Part shown: piece by piece, positions 43,766-54,770 of the stretch
Numbering within the stretch: the stretch's first letter is position 1
Layout of the letters: each line of letters starts with the position of its first letter
Notes under the pieces: generated by a model
Seen by the model: only the letters and a program-made list of their open reading frames with translations
The model's database searches: none
What the model was told of the DNA's origin: nothing
NCBI GenBank assembly: GCA_029204225.1
Contig: CM055092.1
Location: 40,886,016-40,950,015, forward strand
Direction of reading: 5' to 3'
Length of the DNA: 64,000 nt
From: Diphasiastrum complanatum
Lineage: Eukaryota; Streptophyta; Lycopodiopsida; Lycopodiales; Lycopodiaceae
Translations under genes and position numbers: made by a program

Positions 43766-45165
43766 ACATCTCATGTGGCCGCTTCCTTGCTTATATTGAA
43801 CCTCCAAGCAGAATATAAATGGAGTGATACAAGTGTTACATCCTTATTTGGGTAAAGAAGATTGAGATTTTTTTTTTTAGAATTTAATAGATGTGTTGTT
43901 CAAGTCAAATGTTTTAGTTGGCTAAATAATCTTTTATTTTATATTATGAAAATTCATTTCATTATGTACAGGTTATTGCACAAACTACTCCCAGAAGGAA
44001 ACACTATGTTAGAGACAAGAGGTGAGGCACGAAAAATGTTGAGTGCAATGGGAATGGACTATACATTTGCATCATGCTTGTCCAAAAGATTGCATCTTAT
44101 ATCGTGGTGAGTATCGAGGGTTAAAAGCTTGTCCTATATGCGATACTCCTCGATATCGAGATGACTTACAAGGGACCACTATCCCATGCAAGGTGTTACG
44201 ACACTTTCCAATAATCCCACGATTGCAACGATTGTTTCATTGCAAGTCTCTTGCAAAACTTGTGAATTGGCATGCTAGTCATCGTTCTTCAGATGAGATC
44301 ATGAGATTACCCTTAAACTCTCCTGCATGGAAACACATTGACAAAGAATATCCATGTTTCGCAAGTGAAACAAGAAATATAAGATTTGGACTTGCAACAG
44401 ACGGGGTTAACCCCTTAAATTTGGCCAGTGGTGTTGGTCAACTATAACATTCCACATTGGCTAAGCATCAAAGAAGGACATCTCATGCTAGCATTTTTAA
44501 TTCCTGGAAAACATAAAGTAAAAAATATGGATATCTACTTTGCACCATTGATTGTTAATGTTGACTATGCATGACTATCCAGGATTGGGCGATTGTTCAG
44601 GTGACTATAAAATGAAATCACTTGTAATTTTTGTATATTTATTTTTTTATGCATGCAATATTTATTCTTTAAAAAAATTCTATTTATAACACGAATTGGA
44701 TTTGATTCTTTTAGGTTTTACAACTTCTGGATATTACGCGTGTCTCATTTGTGGACCAAATATTGATGCTCGCCACTCACGTCATTTAAACAAAGTTGTG
44801 TATGAAAATCATCGTGAGTAATTGCGTGATGAAAATCATCCATTTAGAAATGCTCATAGACGAGGCTTTGGAGGAAGATCAGAAATAAGAATGCCTCCAA
44901 AGAGAATGTCCGTGGCAGATTGGCACAAACTTTGGATTGAATCCGAGACTAAGCCAATCAATGGTATGAAAAGACAATCCATCTTTCATTGTTTACCATA
45001 TTGGAATAACCTTTTGATCAATCACTTGCTTGACCCTATGCACATATTCAAAAATGTGGGTGAATCAATATGGAAACACTTGGTGGGCGACAAAGACAGT
45101 ATTTCTGCCAAGCATGATCTACAAAAATCAAAAACCAAAAAAGCGAGACAAAGCAAGATGACTGA
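43766..45165 (+). pseudogene. CACTA TNP2-type transposase
   Basis: Exon 43766-43851 reads HVAASLLILNLQAEYKWSD. A GT-AG intron (43852-43971, 120 bp) joins it in frame to LLHKLLPEGNT. After a frameshift near 44060 comes the zinc-like part HACPKDCILYRGEY, KACPICDTPRY, then KVLRHFPIIPRLQRL, SPAWKHIDKEYPCFA and FGLATDGVNP. Another frameshift gives WPVVLVNYNIPHWL and HLMLAFLIPGK. After a gap, SGYYACLICGPNIDARHS and LLDPMHIFKNVGESIWKHL (the D-x-M-H-x-x-K-N-V motif) end the readable part. The protein would cut and move the element. Many frameshifts make it dead. Confidence 0.85.
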
Positions 45166-45754
45166 CTTTGGAAGGCTCTTATTCGAGTTATGAGATACAT
45201 TCAAGCTACAATGGACCTATTCATCTTCTATGAGAAAGTTGACAACGATAGTCTCCATCAGCTCAGTGGATATTCTGATGCAAGCTGGGAAAGAGATGTA
45301 GGTACTCGTAAATTCAAATTCAAATTTACATTCTTCTTCAACGATGGTCCTATCTCTTGGAATAGTTGTAAGCAAACCTCTATTGCTCTTTCCTCCACAA
45401 AAGTAAAGTACTGTTTCTGAAGCCATTAAAAAAAAAATTTGGTTGAGAACTTTACTGTCAGACATTAGTTTAAATCAATAAACTCTAACAATTATGTTTA
45501 GTGATAATCAGAGTGTTATTGCCTGATCGGCCAACCCTAGATTTTAACTCGAGGATTAAGCACATTGAGATTCGATATCATTATGTCAGGAGTAAAGTTC
45601 TCGACAGAGAGATAAGCTTGACATACTATCAAATGAAAGAAATGACGATAGATGTATTTATCAAGGCACTGAGCATTGATGCACACAACAGACTTTGTAC
45701 ATCGCTTAGTCTGAAGATCAATTCATTTATGGATCGAAATTAAGGGGGGGTGTT
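45166..45754 (+). pseudogene. Copia RNase H end and polypurine tract
   Basis: The reading WKALIRVMRYIQATMDLFIF, then GYSDASWERDVGTRK, GPISWNSCKQTSIALSSTK and finally RIKHIEIRYHYVRSKV and FIKALS is the C-terminal RNase H of a Copia polyprotein. It has a frameshift and stops near 45420-45530. It ends with AATTAAGGGGGGG (PPT, about 45739-45751) directly before the Copia LTR start. Confidence 0.85.
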
Positions 45755-46506
45755 TGTAGTGGGTTTCTTTCCTTGCCTAACCTGAATCCAAGATCTAGTC
45801 AATCTAGCATCAAAGAGACGAAGTTAGTTGTCACGCGGAGGTTTGTTCTCATGAGAGCGATAGTATAGTTCAGATTTCAACATGAATGGAGGATCTAACA
45901 CTAACATCCATTAACACTAAGCATTAACACTACATCCATTAACTCTACTTCCACCCTAAATCCACAACAATGATAGAAACTTACTCTTCTCTCTCTCCCT
46001 TTCTCTCTCACAAAAATCATAAGAAAAAGCAATCCCAAAAATGATCAAATCAAACAATTTGCAAAATTCAAAAAAAGCATGAGAAATGGAGGAAAGAGAG
46101 GAAAAGCAAAGACATTCATCAATCCATTTCTAAAGAGAACCAATTTGCTTTATTGAAATGAGAAAATGAACATGAGGAGCAACTGAGTTGGTCCCTTTTT
46201 ATAGTAGAGAGGAGGACCCCGGCCTCTGAATCCTATTGATCCAGTCTTGCCTCTCTTTTTATTTAAATTTAAAAAAGTGTGGGAACCATCAAAATTGGAG
46301 GGAAACCCAACTTTATTCACTAACTTGACATTTAGGCCCTGCGACATTAAAAGTCCCGCAAAAAGGCCTAAAGTCCTTTTATTATCATTCTAATTAATCA
46401 AATAACTATGTGATCATCGGGTTGGACTTACACACACAGGGTGCCAAATCCCTCTCACTTATTAACTAGGGTTAGGGTTGCCTTGGGATCCGCAAACCCT
46501 CCAACA
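45755..46506 (-). repeat. Solo LTR of the Gypsy-2 family
   Basis: On the minus strand it runs TGTTGGAGGGTTTGCGGATC to CCCACTACA, with the same TATA region. It is flanked on both sides by GTGTT, a perfect 5-bp target duplication. No internal sequence is attached, so it is a solo LTR left by LTR-LTR recombination. It was inserted in the first bases of a Copia 3' LTR. Confidence 0.88.
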
Positions 46507-46721
46507 GTGTTGGACTTATTTCTCTACTCTCCTAAATCCCAGTTTAATCTAGTTCCATTCACATTGCTACAGTTTTACATGCATTGTTGCATAGTTTGTA
46601 GAAATGCTCTATTATCGGAGATAGGCATCAGTGTGGTCGTTGAACTAGCGAAGGAGGCCGACTTGTCGACTATCTCGATTTTATCCACTAGTGGTATCTC
46701 TCCCTTTCTCTCTCACAATAT
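46503..46721 (+). repeat. Copia 3' LTR remnant, interrupted by the solo LTR
   Basis: After the solo LTR and its GTGTT duplication, the sequence resumes as TGTTGGACTTATTTCTCTAC, the expected TG start beside the Copia PPT. It runs about 210 bp to the point where Gypsy-2-like sequence starts (AATATCCCCCACCAAAACTG). The frame 46441-46809 spans these junctions and is spurious. Confidence 0.6.
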
Positions 46722-46805
46722 CCCCCACCAAAACTGGTGGTGGTCCCACGACACCTGCAATATGCAGTTATTGGGAACTTTTATTGGCTTTGCATCGAAT
46801 CTTAA

Positions 46806-49800
46806 TTAAATGATACTGCACCTTCTCCATAAAGTCAAGACGTGTAGTATTGAAATCCAAATTATGCGGCAGAAACAACGGTGGGCTCCGACAATCCACT
46901 TGGAAGTTGTCCATGAGGTGAAGTGGGATTCCCAAGAGCCTCCCATCATAGCCGCACGAAAATACAGTTGAGCAATCGGCAGCTGATCTTTGATTTGCTC
47001 TGAGGCCATTGGCTTACTTGGATCAAATGCCAGGGTAGGAAGGCAATCGTCCCATTTTATTGCCATTGACACCAACAGAGTTAGGTCTTTTGCAAACATT
47101 GCCGATTGTCGCACTGTTGGATCCGGAGGGTGGACATACTCTCTCTGATATGCCCGTAAGGCCGGGTGGAAATCCACTAAAATATTCCAGCTGTAAGACT
47201 GGTGGATGATTGGCCAATTGGACATATGGATGGTGATTTTATCCATAGCCAATCCCAAATCTTTCCATTTTTGTCTTCGTGGCATTGGCACGTAATAAGG
47301 ATCTGCCCGCAATTGGCGAGGGCTGGCGACGTAACTCCTAATTGATTTCGGAATTTTCTCAGAAACCGTGATTCTCCATGCCGGTTGCTCTCCCAGTGCA
47401 GATATTTTGTCCAATTCTTTGTCGGCCTCGATCTCGGAGGTCTTAAATTTGAGAACCCATCCACCACGCGAGGACTCATGTGGATGTTGCTTTAAGAAGG
47501 TCTGGATCTAGTCCTCGACGCTAATGGGCCTTCTGAATAAATGGCTTGTCCTTGATGAGGATGGACCCGCTTGTACTGCCGGTATAGTTGGCGGTTGATC
47601 TGCTAGATCTGGAGCTCCCTCCTAATCCATGCTCAAATCAACCCCTGTATCCATCTGTACAACTTCTTGGCGCGAAGGGGAGAATTGCGGCATGACCAGG
47701 ACAAGGATTTGTGGTCCAGCTTCCAACACTTGGGCGGCGGCTTTTTCATAGGCGTTGATGGTCTCTTTTGCCTTTTTCAACTCGGTTGAAGCTGCTCCTT
47801 TGAACCTATCAATGCGGCCTTGGAACCCCTGAAGGGCCACTTTGTATGTTTCCACTTTCTTGAACAAATATGCAATCTCCGTCGGTGTGACCAGATGATT
47901 GGGTATTTGTGTTTGGAGATACGCATCACGCTCAAGGGTGGTCGCATCCAATTCACCTTGAAGCCATGTGCGATCTTGTTCGGCCATTTGTAATTGCCCC
48001 TTCAGCAGCTGCACCTGTTGCTTGACATCTTGCACTGTCTTATCTACCTGATCCTGTGCGGTTGTCAGGGCATTTTGCAGGGAGCTGATATAGGTTTCTA
48101 AGCGATCAGCTTGTTGCTGGGCCAATGTCTTTTCACATTCAACCTTTTCTTCATGTTGCTTGGCTATCTTCACCTCTCGATCCAGTTGGACAATTTTTTT
48201 GCTGATCAGAGTGTTTTCAGATCCTAAAACAGAGATCCTCTGTTCCATTTCTTTTTTTTTATCCAGCATAGACTGGATCACTTTCCCAAGGCTTGAAACT
48301 AACCCGAGAGCATCACCAGAATCGACAATCATGGAGGAGACAGCAACAGGAGACCCTGATGGTACTGTCCGTGGTAGGCGTGGAATAGGTGCCAAAGTCT
48401 CTTCTTCCTCAAAAATATCCTCGTCTTCAAACCCTTCAGGCACTGTGGTGTCGATTTGCTTTGGTGACTTGACAGTTGTGTCAACCCGAAGTTTGGCTGG
48501 GCTACGTTGTGTGGGCGGTTGCTGACTGGCATCTTCGACACCAACATTAGATTTATGGATATGCCCGAATTCTCTTCTAGGAGATTGGAGTGCAAAGGGT
48601 GCTGGGCTCTGGGGCATTTCAAAGATTTCGGTGGCCCCAAGGGGGTCGGAATCGTCGAACATATCCATGAAGAACTGTGTGTTGGGTGAGGTTGCTTCGG
48701 TGTGCGGGGGTGAGGCAGCCTGGGCAGCTGTGATGGGAATGGTAGGCCCAATGGTCATAGACTGTCCTTGTATGGGAGCAGAGGCGAGGGAAGCATTAGA
48801 GACGAGGGGAATGGGAAGTTCAGTGCAAACAGCAGCAGGGGGTGGAAGCGCAGTTGACAAGGTATGCCTAGTACGACGTTGTGACGCAGAAGGCGAGTCA
48901 GGAATTACGATCTCGCTACGTGGACGACGATGACTATGAGAACTTGAGGCCTGGTGAGATGACTCGGTTGGTGCTTCTTCGTAAACCAAAAGCACAGAAT
49001 CCAAGTGGAAGCCATGGATTCTGTTTTCTAAGTGAGAAGCGGCTAAGAGGGACAATAGAGAGCCAACGACAAACTGCTGCTTTGTATTGGCCTTAATAGC
49101 TCACTTGAGCTTACCAGAAACAGTCTTGAACCAGTTATATGGTTCAAGAGGAGCTTTGGCCAACTTGATGTGGGACTCCACTATCTTGTGAAGGATTTGA
49201 GATGTGATGCGGTCTTTCTTGAGGTTGCCAACCATCAGAAAATGATTCAACAATTGGACAGCGACGTGGATGGAAGGCTCAATGATGGCTTCCAGAAGGT
49301 AACCATCATTAGTCCAATGCAGATCGTTGGTGAGGTCAATGTATGGCTTGATGGCCTGTTTGGCATGCTTGTGATTGGGTGAGGCGTGTGTACTGGATGA
49401 GATTCCTATAGTTGCAAGTGCGGCCCTAGTGACGTGCACCTTGTGTGTGGCTCCTTGGAAGGTGATGTAAAACTTGAATTTCTCTTTCTTCCATGTACTG
49501 AAGGCAAGAGTGATGAAATCCATATTGATGCGTCCCGAAAAGGCTCTCTCATGAATACCCATTGCAGTAAGTAGAGGCTCCACAAGGGTCATCCACTGAG
49601 TGACCATGCTTGTGCTAGGAAGAATCATGATGTCCGTTGCAGATGGGACATCACGATGGATAGTATAGCGCGGAGACTGGGAAGTATCGGTAGAAGACAA
49701 GATGATCAGAAAGGAACTATAACCACATGAGAATGTATCAGAAGGCAATGCAGTAAATTTGGAAGGCTTTGGTTGCAAGAGCTTCGCTAGCACAAGTGAG

Positions 49801-49847
49801 GAATGAATCGAATTCAGCCAACTTATAGGTGAATTTGGTGGGTCCAT
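46806..49847 (-). pseudogene. Gypsy-2 ORF3, about 1,013 codons with few stops
   Basis: One reading frame runs from MDPPNSPISWLN to LWRRCSII. It is interrupted by TGA at 49101-49103, TAG at 47622-47624 and TAG near 47513. At the last two positions the plus copy has CAG. Regions: N-terminal folded domain (residues 1-250, WMTLVEPLLTAMGIHERAFS, FKFYITFQGATHKVHV); Pro/Ser-rich linker (270-500); coiled coil (about 530-680, heptad-like, SENTLISKKIVQLDREVKIA); and a C-terminal domain (about 800-1013) with DPYYVPMPRRQKW and SNWPIIHQSY. I know no function. The length and coiled coil suggest a structural or nucleic-acid-handling role, as inference. Confidence 0.8.
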
Positions 49848-49919
49848 TACACTGAATAGTAGTTGGGCTGATCAATTTTGAACAAAAGTTTTCGGGCATG
49901 TACTATAAAAATAGGCTAT

Positions 49920-50260
49920 AAAAATCTCGACGAAGGTTTCTAGGGATCTGAACCTATCAGACGAACATTTTCCAAGGCTGGCGAAGGATGAACCTTCGCC
50001 CAGGAGGGTCCTTCGCCCAGGTACTGTCATAAATGCTTTTTTCCACAATCTGAACCTATGGACAACCTAATTTTGACATTTTAAGATCATCTAGCAGGTC
50101 GGCGAAGGTTCATAATGACGTTATGATGTCCGGTGAAGGTTTCCAAAATGGCATATCACTGAACATTCGCCTGACTCAAAAATTGAATTTTCTCTTGTCA
50201 GAAATCTTTGCCCACCTCAATCTAGATAAATGGGTGAATGTACAGTTTGAGAGCTTAGCG
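49920..50260 (-). repeat. GAACCTTCGCCGAG motif cluster, second Gypsy-2 copy
   Basis: The same spacer position as 35300-35660, with about eight copies in both orientations, such as GATGAACCTTCGCCCAG and GGCGAAGGTTCAT. Confidence 0.75.
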
Positions 50261-50490
50261 AAGATTTTTGATACTGTATTGGCCAAATTGGCCCAAAACC
50301 GTGGTTTTCTAAGTCATTTTCCATAAAAATATTGTGCTTCCGTTTCCTTATGCTGATGACTTCCTGACTTTTGCTCATCAGTCTTTCCTTATTTTATTTT
50401 TTTTCAACTGTCTTTTTTCAAAAAAAGTCAGCAAATTAAATACTGAAAACAAAAAATTGAAAACGAATAAAATGAAAAAATATATTGAGA

Positions 50491-51328
50491 TCAGGCTTGC
50501 TGAACTGGTGGAGCAGGCTGCCGAAACTTGCATAATCGGCTGCCATTTACCGGAGTATCAAATCGTTCCCCATCCAAGTGCTCAAGAATTACTACGCCAT
50601 AGTTCAGAATTTTCTTCACTTTATATGGGCCTTCCCCAGAAAACTTCAACTTACCCTTGATAAGCTTGGTTTTGTACATCAATGCAAGATCTCCTGCTTC
50701 CAGATCTTTCTTATGCAATCGCCGATCGTGCCATGCCTTGCGGCGGGCTTTCTCTGCTACTAAGGCATGAACTGCCATCAATCGGGTTTCACATGATTTG
50801 TGCAACACATTGTGGCAAAGTTGTAAAGACTGATCATCATTTAATCGTTCCATTGCTGCTATGCATAAAGATGAGATTAAAAATTCAATTGGCATAACAG
50901 CATCTGGACCATAAACCAGTTGAAAAGGTGTTTGATTTGTACTATTTTTGTAAGCGGTTCTGAATGCCCATAATGCTGCATACAGTTTATGTTCCCAATC
51001 AGACCGACTCGCTTCAACTGTCTTTGTCATAATGGTGCAGAGAATCTTATTGGAAGATTCAGCTTGGCCATTCCCTCTGGGATAATAGGGAGTACTAAAT
51101 TTGTGTATAACAAAAAAATCTTCCAGTAAACACTTTATTGTTTGATTAACAAAGTGTGTACCCCGATCACTGACAATTTTGACCGGACATCCAAATCTGA
51201 CTATAATATTCTCATATAGAAACTTAGCTGTAGATTTCACATCAGCTACTTTGACAGCTTTGGCTTCAACCCACTTGGTCATATAATCAGTTGCGACGAT
51301 AATGTAGTGAGCCTGAGATCCTTGAGTA
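50491..51328 (-). pseudogene. Gypsy-2 integrase, C-terminal 263 codons
   Basis: It starts within the core at MTKWVEAKAVKVADVKSTAK and keeps the second D (SDRGTHFVN) and E (GNGQAESSNK). It ends GSRLCKFRQPAPPVQQA like the plus copy. The zinc domain and first catalytic D are absent because the element is truncated. Confidence 0.9.
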
Positions 51329-52250
51329 GCTTATTGAAGATCTATTCTACTGAAATATCTGGCCCTGTCGAGCTGATCAAGCAACTTGTCTACCCGAGGC
51401 ATACGGGCCTTGTTTGTTATTGTGACTTTATTTAATGCTCTGTAGTCTACACATAAATGCATAGACCCTTATTTCTTTTTAATAAGCAAGACAGGTGTTG
51501 CCCAAGGAGAACTGCTTGGTTTTATCTATCCTTTACTTAGATATTTGTTGATTGTCTAGTTATTTCCTTATCCTTTGATTGACTAACCTGATAGGGTGGC
51601 TTAGCTATGGGTGTTGTACCAGGTACTAAGTTAATAGCATGATCAATTTCTCTACTGGGTGGTAAACCATTACTAAACAGAGCATCTAACTTTTTCTTTT
51701 AATGAAAGATATTACTGCAAACAAATTTATCAGTAATAAACTATAAGTCACAAAGAAGTACCTCATGCTGATCATTCTCCATAAGCTGAACAAGCTCTGA
51801 GCTACACACCAAAGGACTATTGAAAACTCGATGCTCCCCATGCAGATGAACCTCTTGACCATTTAGCTAAAACTGAGGGTATTATCTTGATAATTTTGTT
51901 GGGAGTGGGGCCCAAACTATAGAGCCAATCCCTCCCTAGTACTAGGTTGGTACGGTCCAAATGCATAACCTTGAATTTCCAAACCTAAATTACTGACCGT
52001 TCACCAAAGAAACTATATACCTATGTTGACTAGGTGTTTTTGGATGTTGCAGTTTTTTGACTAGGGTGTAATTGATGAAATTATTGGTTGCCCCATCATC
52101 CACCATTATTTAGACTGACTGATTACCAATTTTTCCATGCATGCATACTAGGTCGCAAGGCCCAAAAATAGAGTTGCTTAGAATACAAGCATTACATGAA
52201 ATTAAGTCCAACATTGATTGAATCAGACCTTGTGAGAAGAGGGCCACAAA
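51329..52250 (-). pseudogene. Chromovirus-like gypsy protease-RT fragment
   Basis: The minus-strand readings with stops give an IMVDDGATNNFINYTLVKKL protease site (DDG for DSG), then SNGLPPSREIDHAINLVPGT. After KPPYQVS comes the RT start [27 protein letters not shown] and [17 protein letters not shown]. The DHAI-x-L-V-P-G-x-x-P and Y-R-x-L-N-K-V-T signatures fit chromovirus-type gypsy elements, unlike Gypsy-1 and Gypsy-2. Catalytic YxDD and later domains are missing. Confidence 0.8.
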
Positions 52251-52838
52251 GGCCTTTGTTTCCTATATATGAGGATGCTGGGAAGTTCTTCACATGGGCC
52301 CCTTCAGAAATGGCTCCAAATATTTTCAAAAGGAAATCATAAAGATATGAAACTTTTCAATTCTCTTTTCCCACTTATACCAAGCAAATCAACACATAGA
52401 ATAGTGAAACCTTGATCAACCTATGATCTATTCTCAATCTAATGACTCTTGCCACTTCCTAAGATTGAAACACACTCAAATGAAGTTTAGTAACCTCACA
52501 ATTTAGAGATACAATCAATATTAGGGTTTTGACAAAATCACAAAAAATTGATTATTTCAAAATCTACATGCAATTGTTTAAAACTTGATATGCAATCTTG
52601 TGGCCACCACTTAGATTTTCCAATGCTCTAAAAACCGGCCAAATCCAACAAGTTATGTGTGGAATTAGAATTGATCAAGACTACAAACCTATTTTGAGTT
52701 TTGATCTATAAAAGATCCAATCTACATATGCAAGAAACTCGATTTTGGTGTAGAATCCAATCTAGCATGCTCTAGCATTGATATCTTCTCCAAATCATGG
52801 ATAGATTGTGAATGCTTCCTTCATAGCCTGAAATACGA
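52251..52838. other. Leader-like non-coding stretch
   Basis: AT-rich, with many stops in all frames. It lies between a protease-RT fragment and a minus-strand PBS, which is where gag would be expected. No gag motif is seen, so gag was deleted or the two parts belong to different elements. Confidence 0.4.
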
Positions 52839-52850
52839 GCTCTGATACCA
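52839..52850 (-). other. Primer-binding site (tRNA-iMet type)
   Basis: The minus-strand TGGTATCAGAGC directly follows an LTR end TTCTTCACA. Confidence 0.8.
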
Positions 52851-53530
52851 TGTGAAGAATTTTAGATCATTGAGATCCAAAATATCCCCTTGATCTTTGG
52901 TTAGAAAAACAAGCAACTCACCAATCTTGCCAATGTAGAAAAATCAACATCTACATTATGAATGAGATGCAAACTCTAATAGATCTTGATCAAACATCAA
53001 TCAAAATAAAAAATAATGTTGCTATCCATACAAAAATAGTAAGCTACTATATTTCACACATGTGGATCTGAAAATAACATTTAATAAGTATTCTACACAC
53101 AAAATTGCAAGCTATCACAAGTATAGTGCACCAACGGATAGTAGAACCCAAAGAGAACCATGTATAAGCGTGAATGAGATAAGAGAGAGAGAGAGAATGT
53201 CTCCTCTTCCCATGAGTTACATCCTTTTATAACAGGTCCAAACCTAACTTTGAACTTTGGTTTCCCTCCATAATGAAAAACCTAGCATTAATGAGGACTA
53301 GATTTTAATTCAAACTTGAATCTCTAAAACTCGTATTCTATACTTATCCACACTTTTCAATAGTGTTTATTCAAATGCTTTAGACTAGTATAACATTGAA
53401 AAGTCAAACTCTAAGTCTAATATGAAAATTGGTCTCAATTGCCAAATATACAAATATGACCAAAATAGCAAAACTAGTTGAAATCTTTAACATGATCCAC
53501 CATCTCGGCTTCCATAAGGATGACATCTTG
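52851..53530 (-). repeat. LTR-like sequence (minus), outer end uncertain
   Basis: The inner end is TTCTTCACA beside the PBS. A probable TATA box (TTATAAAAGG on the minus strand, about 53224-53233) sits 375 bp upstream of the end, consistent with U3-R-U5. The outer end was not found and 53530 is a rough limit. Confidence 0.4.
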
Positions 53531-54165
53531 ACAAATTTGTACAAATGAAGTATGTGAAAAATTATCAACTAGTTTATTGGTTTAGTGACATTTTTGGAGG
53601 CCAAAGTGAAATTTCAACTTAGAGATAGTTTCATATTTGTCAATAAAGGCCTAAATGAATTTTGTATTATAATTGGAAATTAGATAAGTGGACGAGGTCA
53701 GATTTGGACCCATTATAATTGGCTTAATTTGATACATTGCATCTAGACTAGTTTTTCTAGATTTTTGATGAAGTATCTAAGAGTTTCCAATTTAGGTCAA
53801 GTTTGGGGCAAGTGGCCAAATGACATTTTGGAAGCTATAATTATCTGTACCTGCATGGATAAATAATCATCAAATTTTCTTTCTTTGTGGAGAATTCATC
53901 TCTTGTGTTACTATGTCCATCTCATGTGTTTCTCTCTTGATATCTTGAGTTTCTATGTGTAGAATGTCGATTTTATGGTTGATCTAGCTTTCACACATGT
54001 GAAGTACACTACTGTTTTGCTACTATACAGACAAGGATAGTATTAAGTCATAACTAAGTGTTTATGATCAGGTCTTTGTGTATTTCTAAGTTCTAGCATG
54101 TCTAAAGTAGTGATTTATGGATAAAGATCATTGATGAAATAAATTTGTTTTGATCTCTAATTTTT
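53531..54165. other. Probable LTR of the following plus-strand Copia element
   Basis: No gene. The right end TTTTTCACA abuts a PBS, so at least the final few hundred bases are LTR. The start was not located. Confidence 0.35.
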
Positions 54166-54169
54166 CACA

Positions 54170-54181
54170 TGGTATCAAAGC
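54170..54181 (+). other. Primer-binding site (tRNA-iMet type, one change)
   Basis: TGGTATCAAAGC directly follows TTTTTCACA. It is opposite in orientation to the site at 52839, so two LTR ends face away from each other across 53-54 kb. Confidence 0.75.
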
Positions 54182-54770
54182 AGGTTGCAGGCCAAAGTTG
54201 GAGTATTTACCAAATGTAGAGGTGGATTTAAGGGCGCCATAAATTCTATGTGGATTTGGAGGTGTTTCTAGCTCAAATCTTGTAGTTTCAAGCATAGAGA
54301 TTGGATCTTTGTGATCTTAAAGTCATTTTAGTTCAAAATACTTATGGATGGATGATTTTTGAAATCACTTATTGGAATGTGAAGACAAAAATTTCTCATG
54401 ATTGTGGATGGTATATTCTATTAGATGAAATATCTAGATTCTAGCTTTTGCATGTACTTTTGCTTGATTTAATATTTTGCATTTTTGGGAAACCCCAAAT
54501 TTGATAGAATCTCTTGATTTTAAGTTCGTGGACTTTTTCAAGAGTTTGTTTCAATCTTAGGTGTTGGCGAAAGTTCATTATATTTTGTTTAGATCTATTG
54601 TGATCAAAAAATCAAGATTCTATGTGCTAGGATTTGCTAGAAAAAGAAAAAGGAGAAGCTAGATTGTTTCTATATCTTTGTGATTTCTTCTTGAGTTTCA
54701 TTTGTTGATTCTCAAGGGAGTGCTTAGTGCATTGGAACATGTTCAAAGAGAATATCAGATCATTGCAATA

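Larger units (their letters stand above)
41755..45165 (+). mobile_element. CACTA (En/Spm-like) transposon remnant with SET domain
   Basis: A decayed multi-exon transposase gene of the TNP2 type occupies this span. It includes possible N-terminal exons at 41755-41880 (QMLEQRLSGTSSSSSSSAQP) and 41996-42130 (YICECKQCKG), a repeat-plus-SET segment (42210-43562) and TNP2 exons (43766-45165). The terminal inverted repeats are not visible. The right side is replaced by a Copia fragment at about 45165. Confidence 0.7.
46722..51328 (-). mobile_element. Second Gypsy-2 copy, 3' part only
   Basis: Collinear with 34240-38190 of Gypsy-2 in reverse: integrase (51328-50491), motif-bearing spacer, ORF3 (49847-46806) and PPT (46723-46740). 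It stops exactly at the PPT, without its LTR, and breaks in the integrase at GGATCTCAGGC (51310-51328). It preserves ORF3 sequence that the first copy has lost. Confidence 0.9.

Noticed and set aside
46441-46809. 122-codon plus frame spanning the solo LTR and Copia LTR
   Set aside because: It crosses two element junctions and has no homology in either element's coding region.
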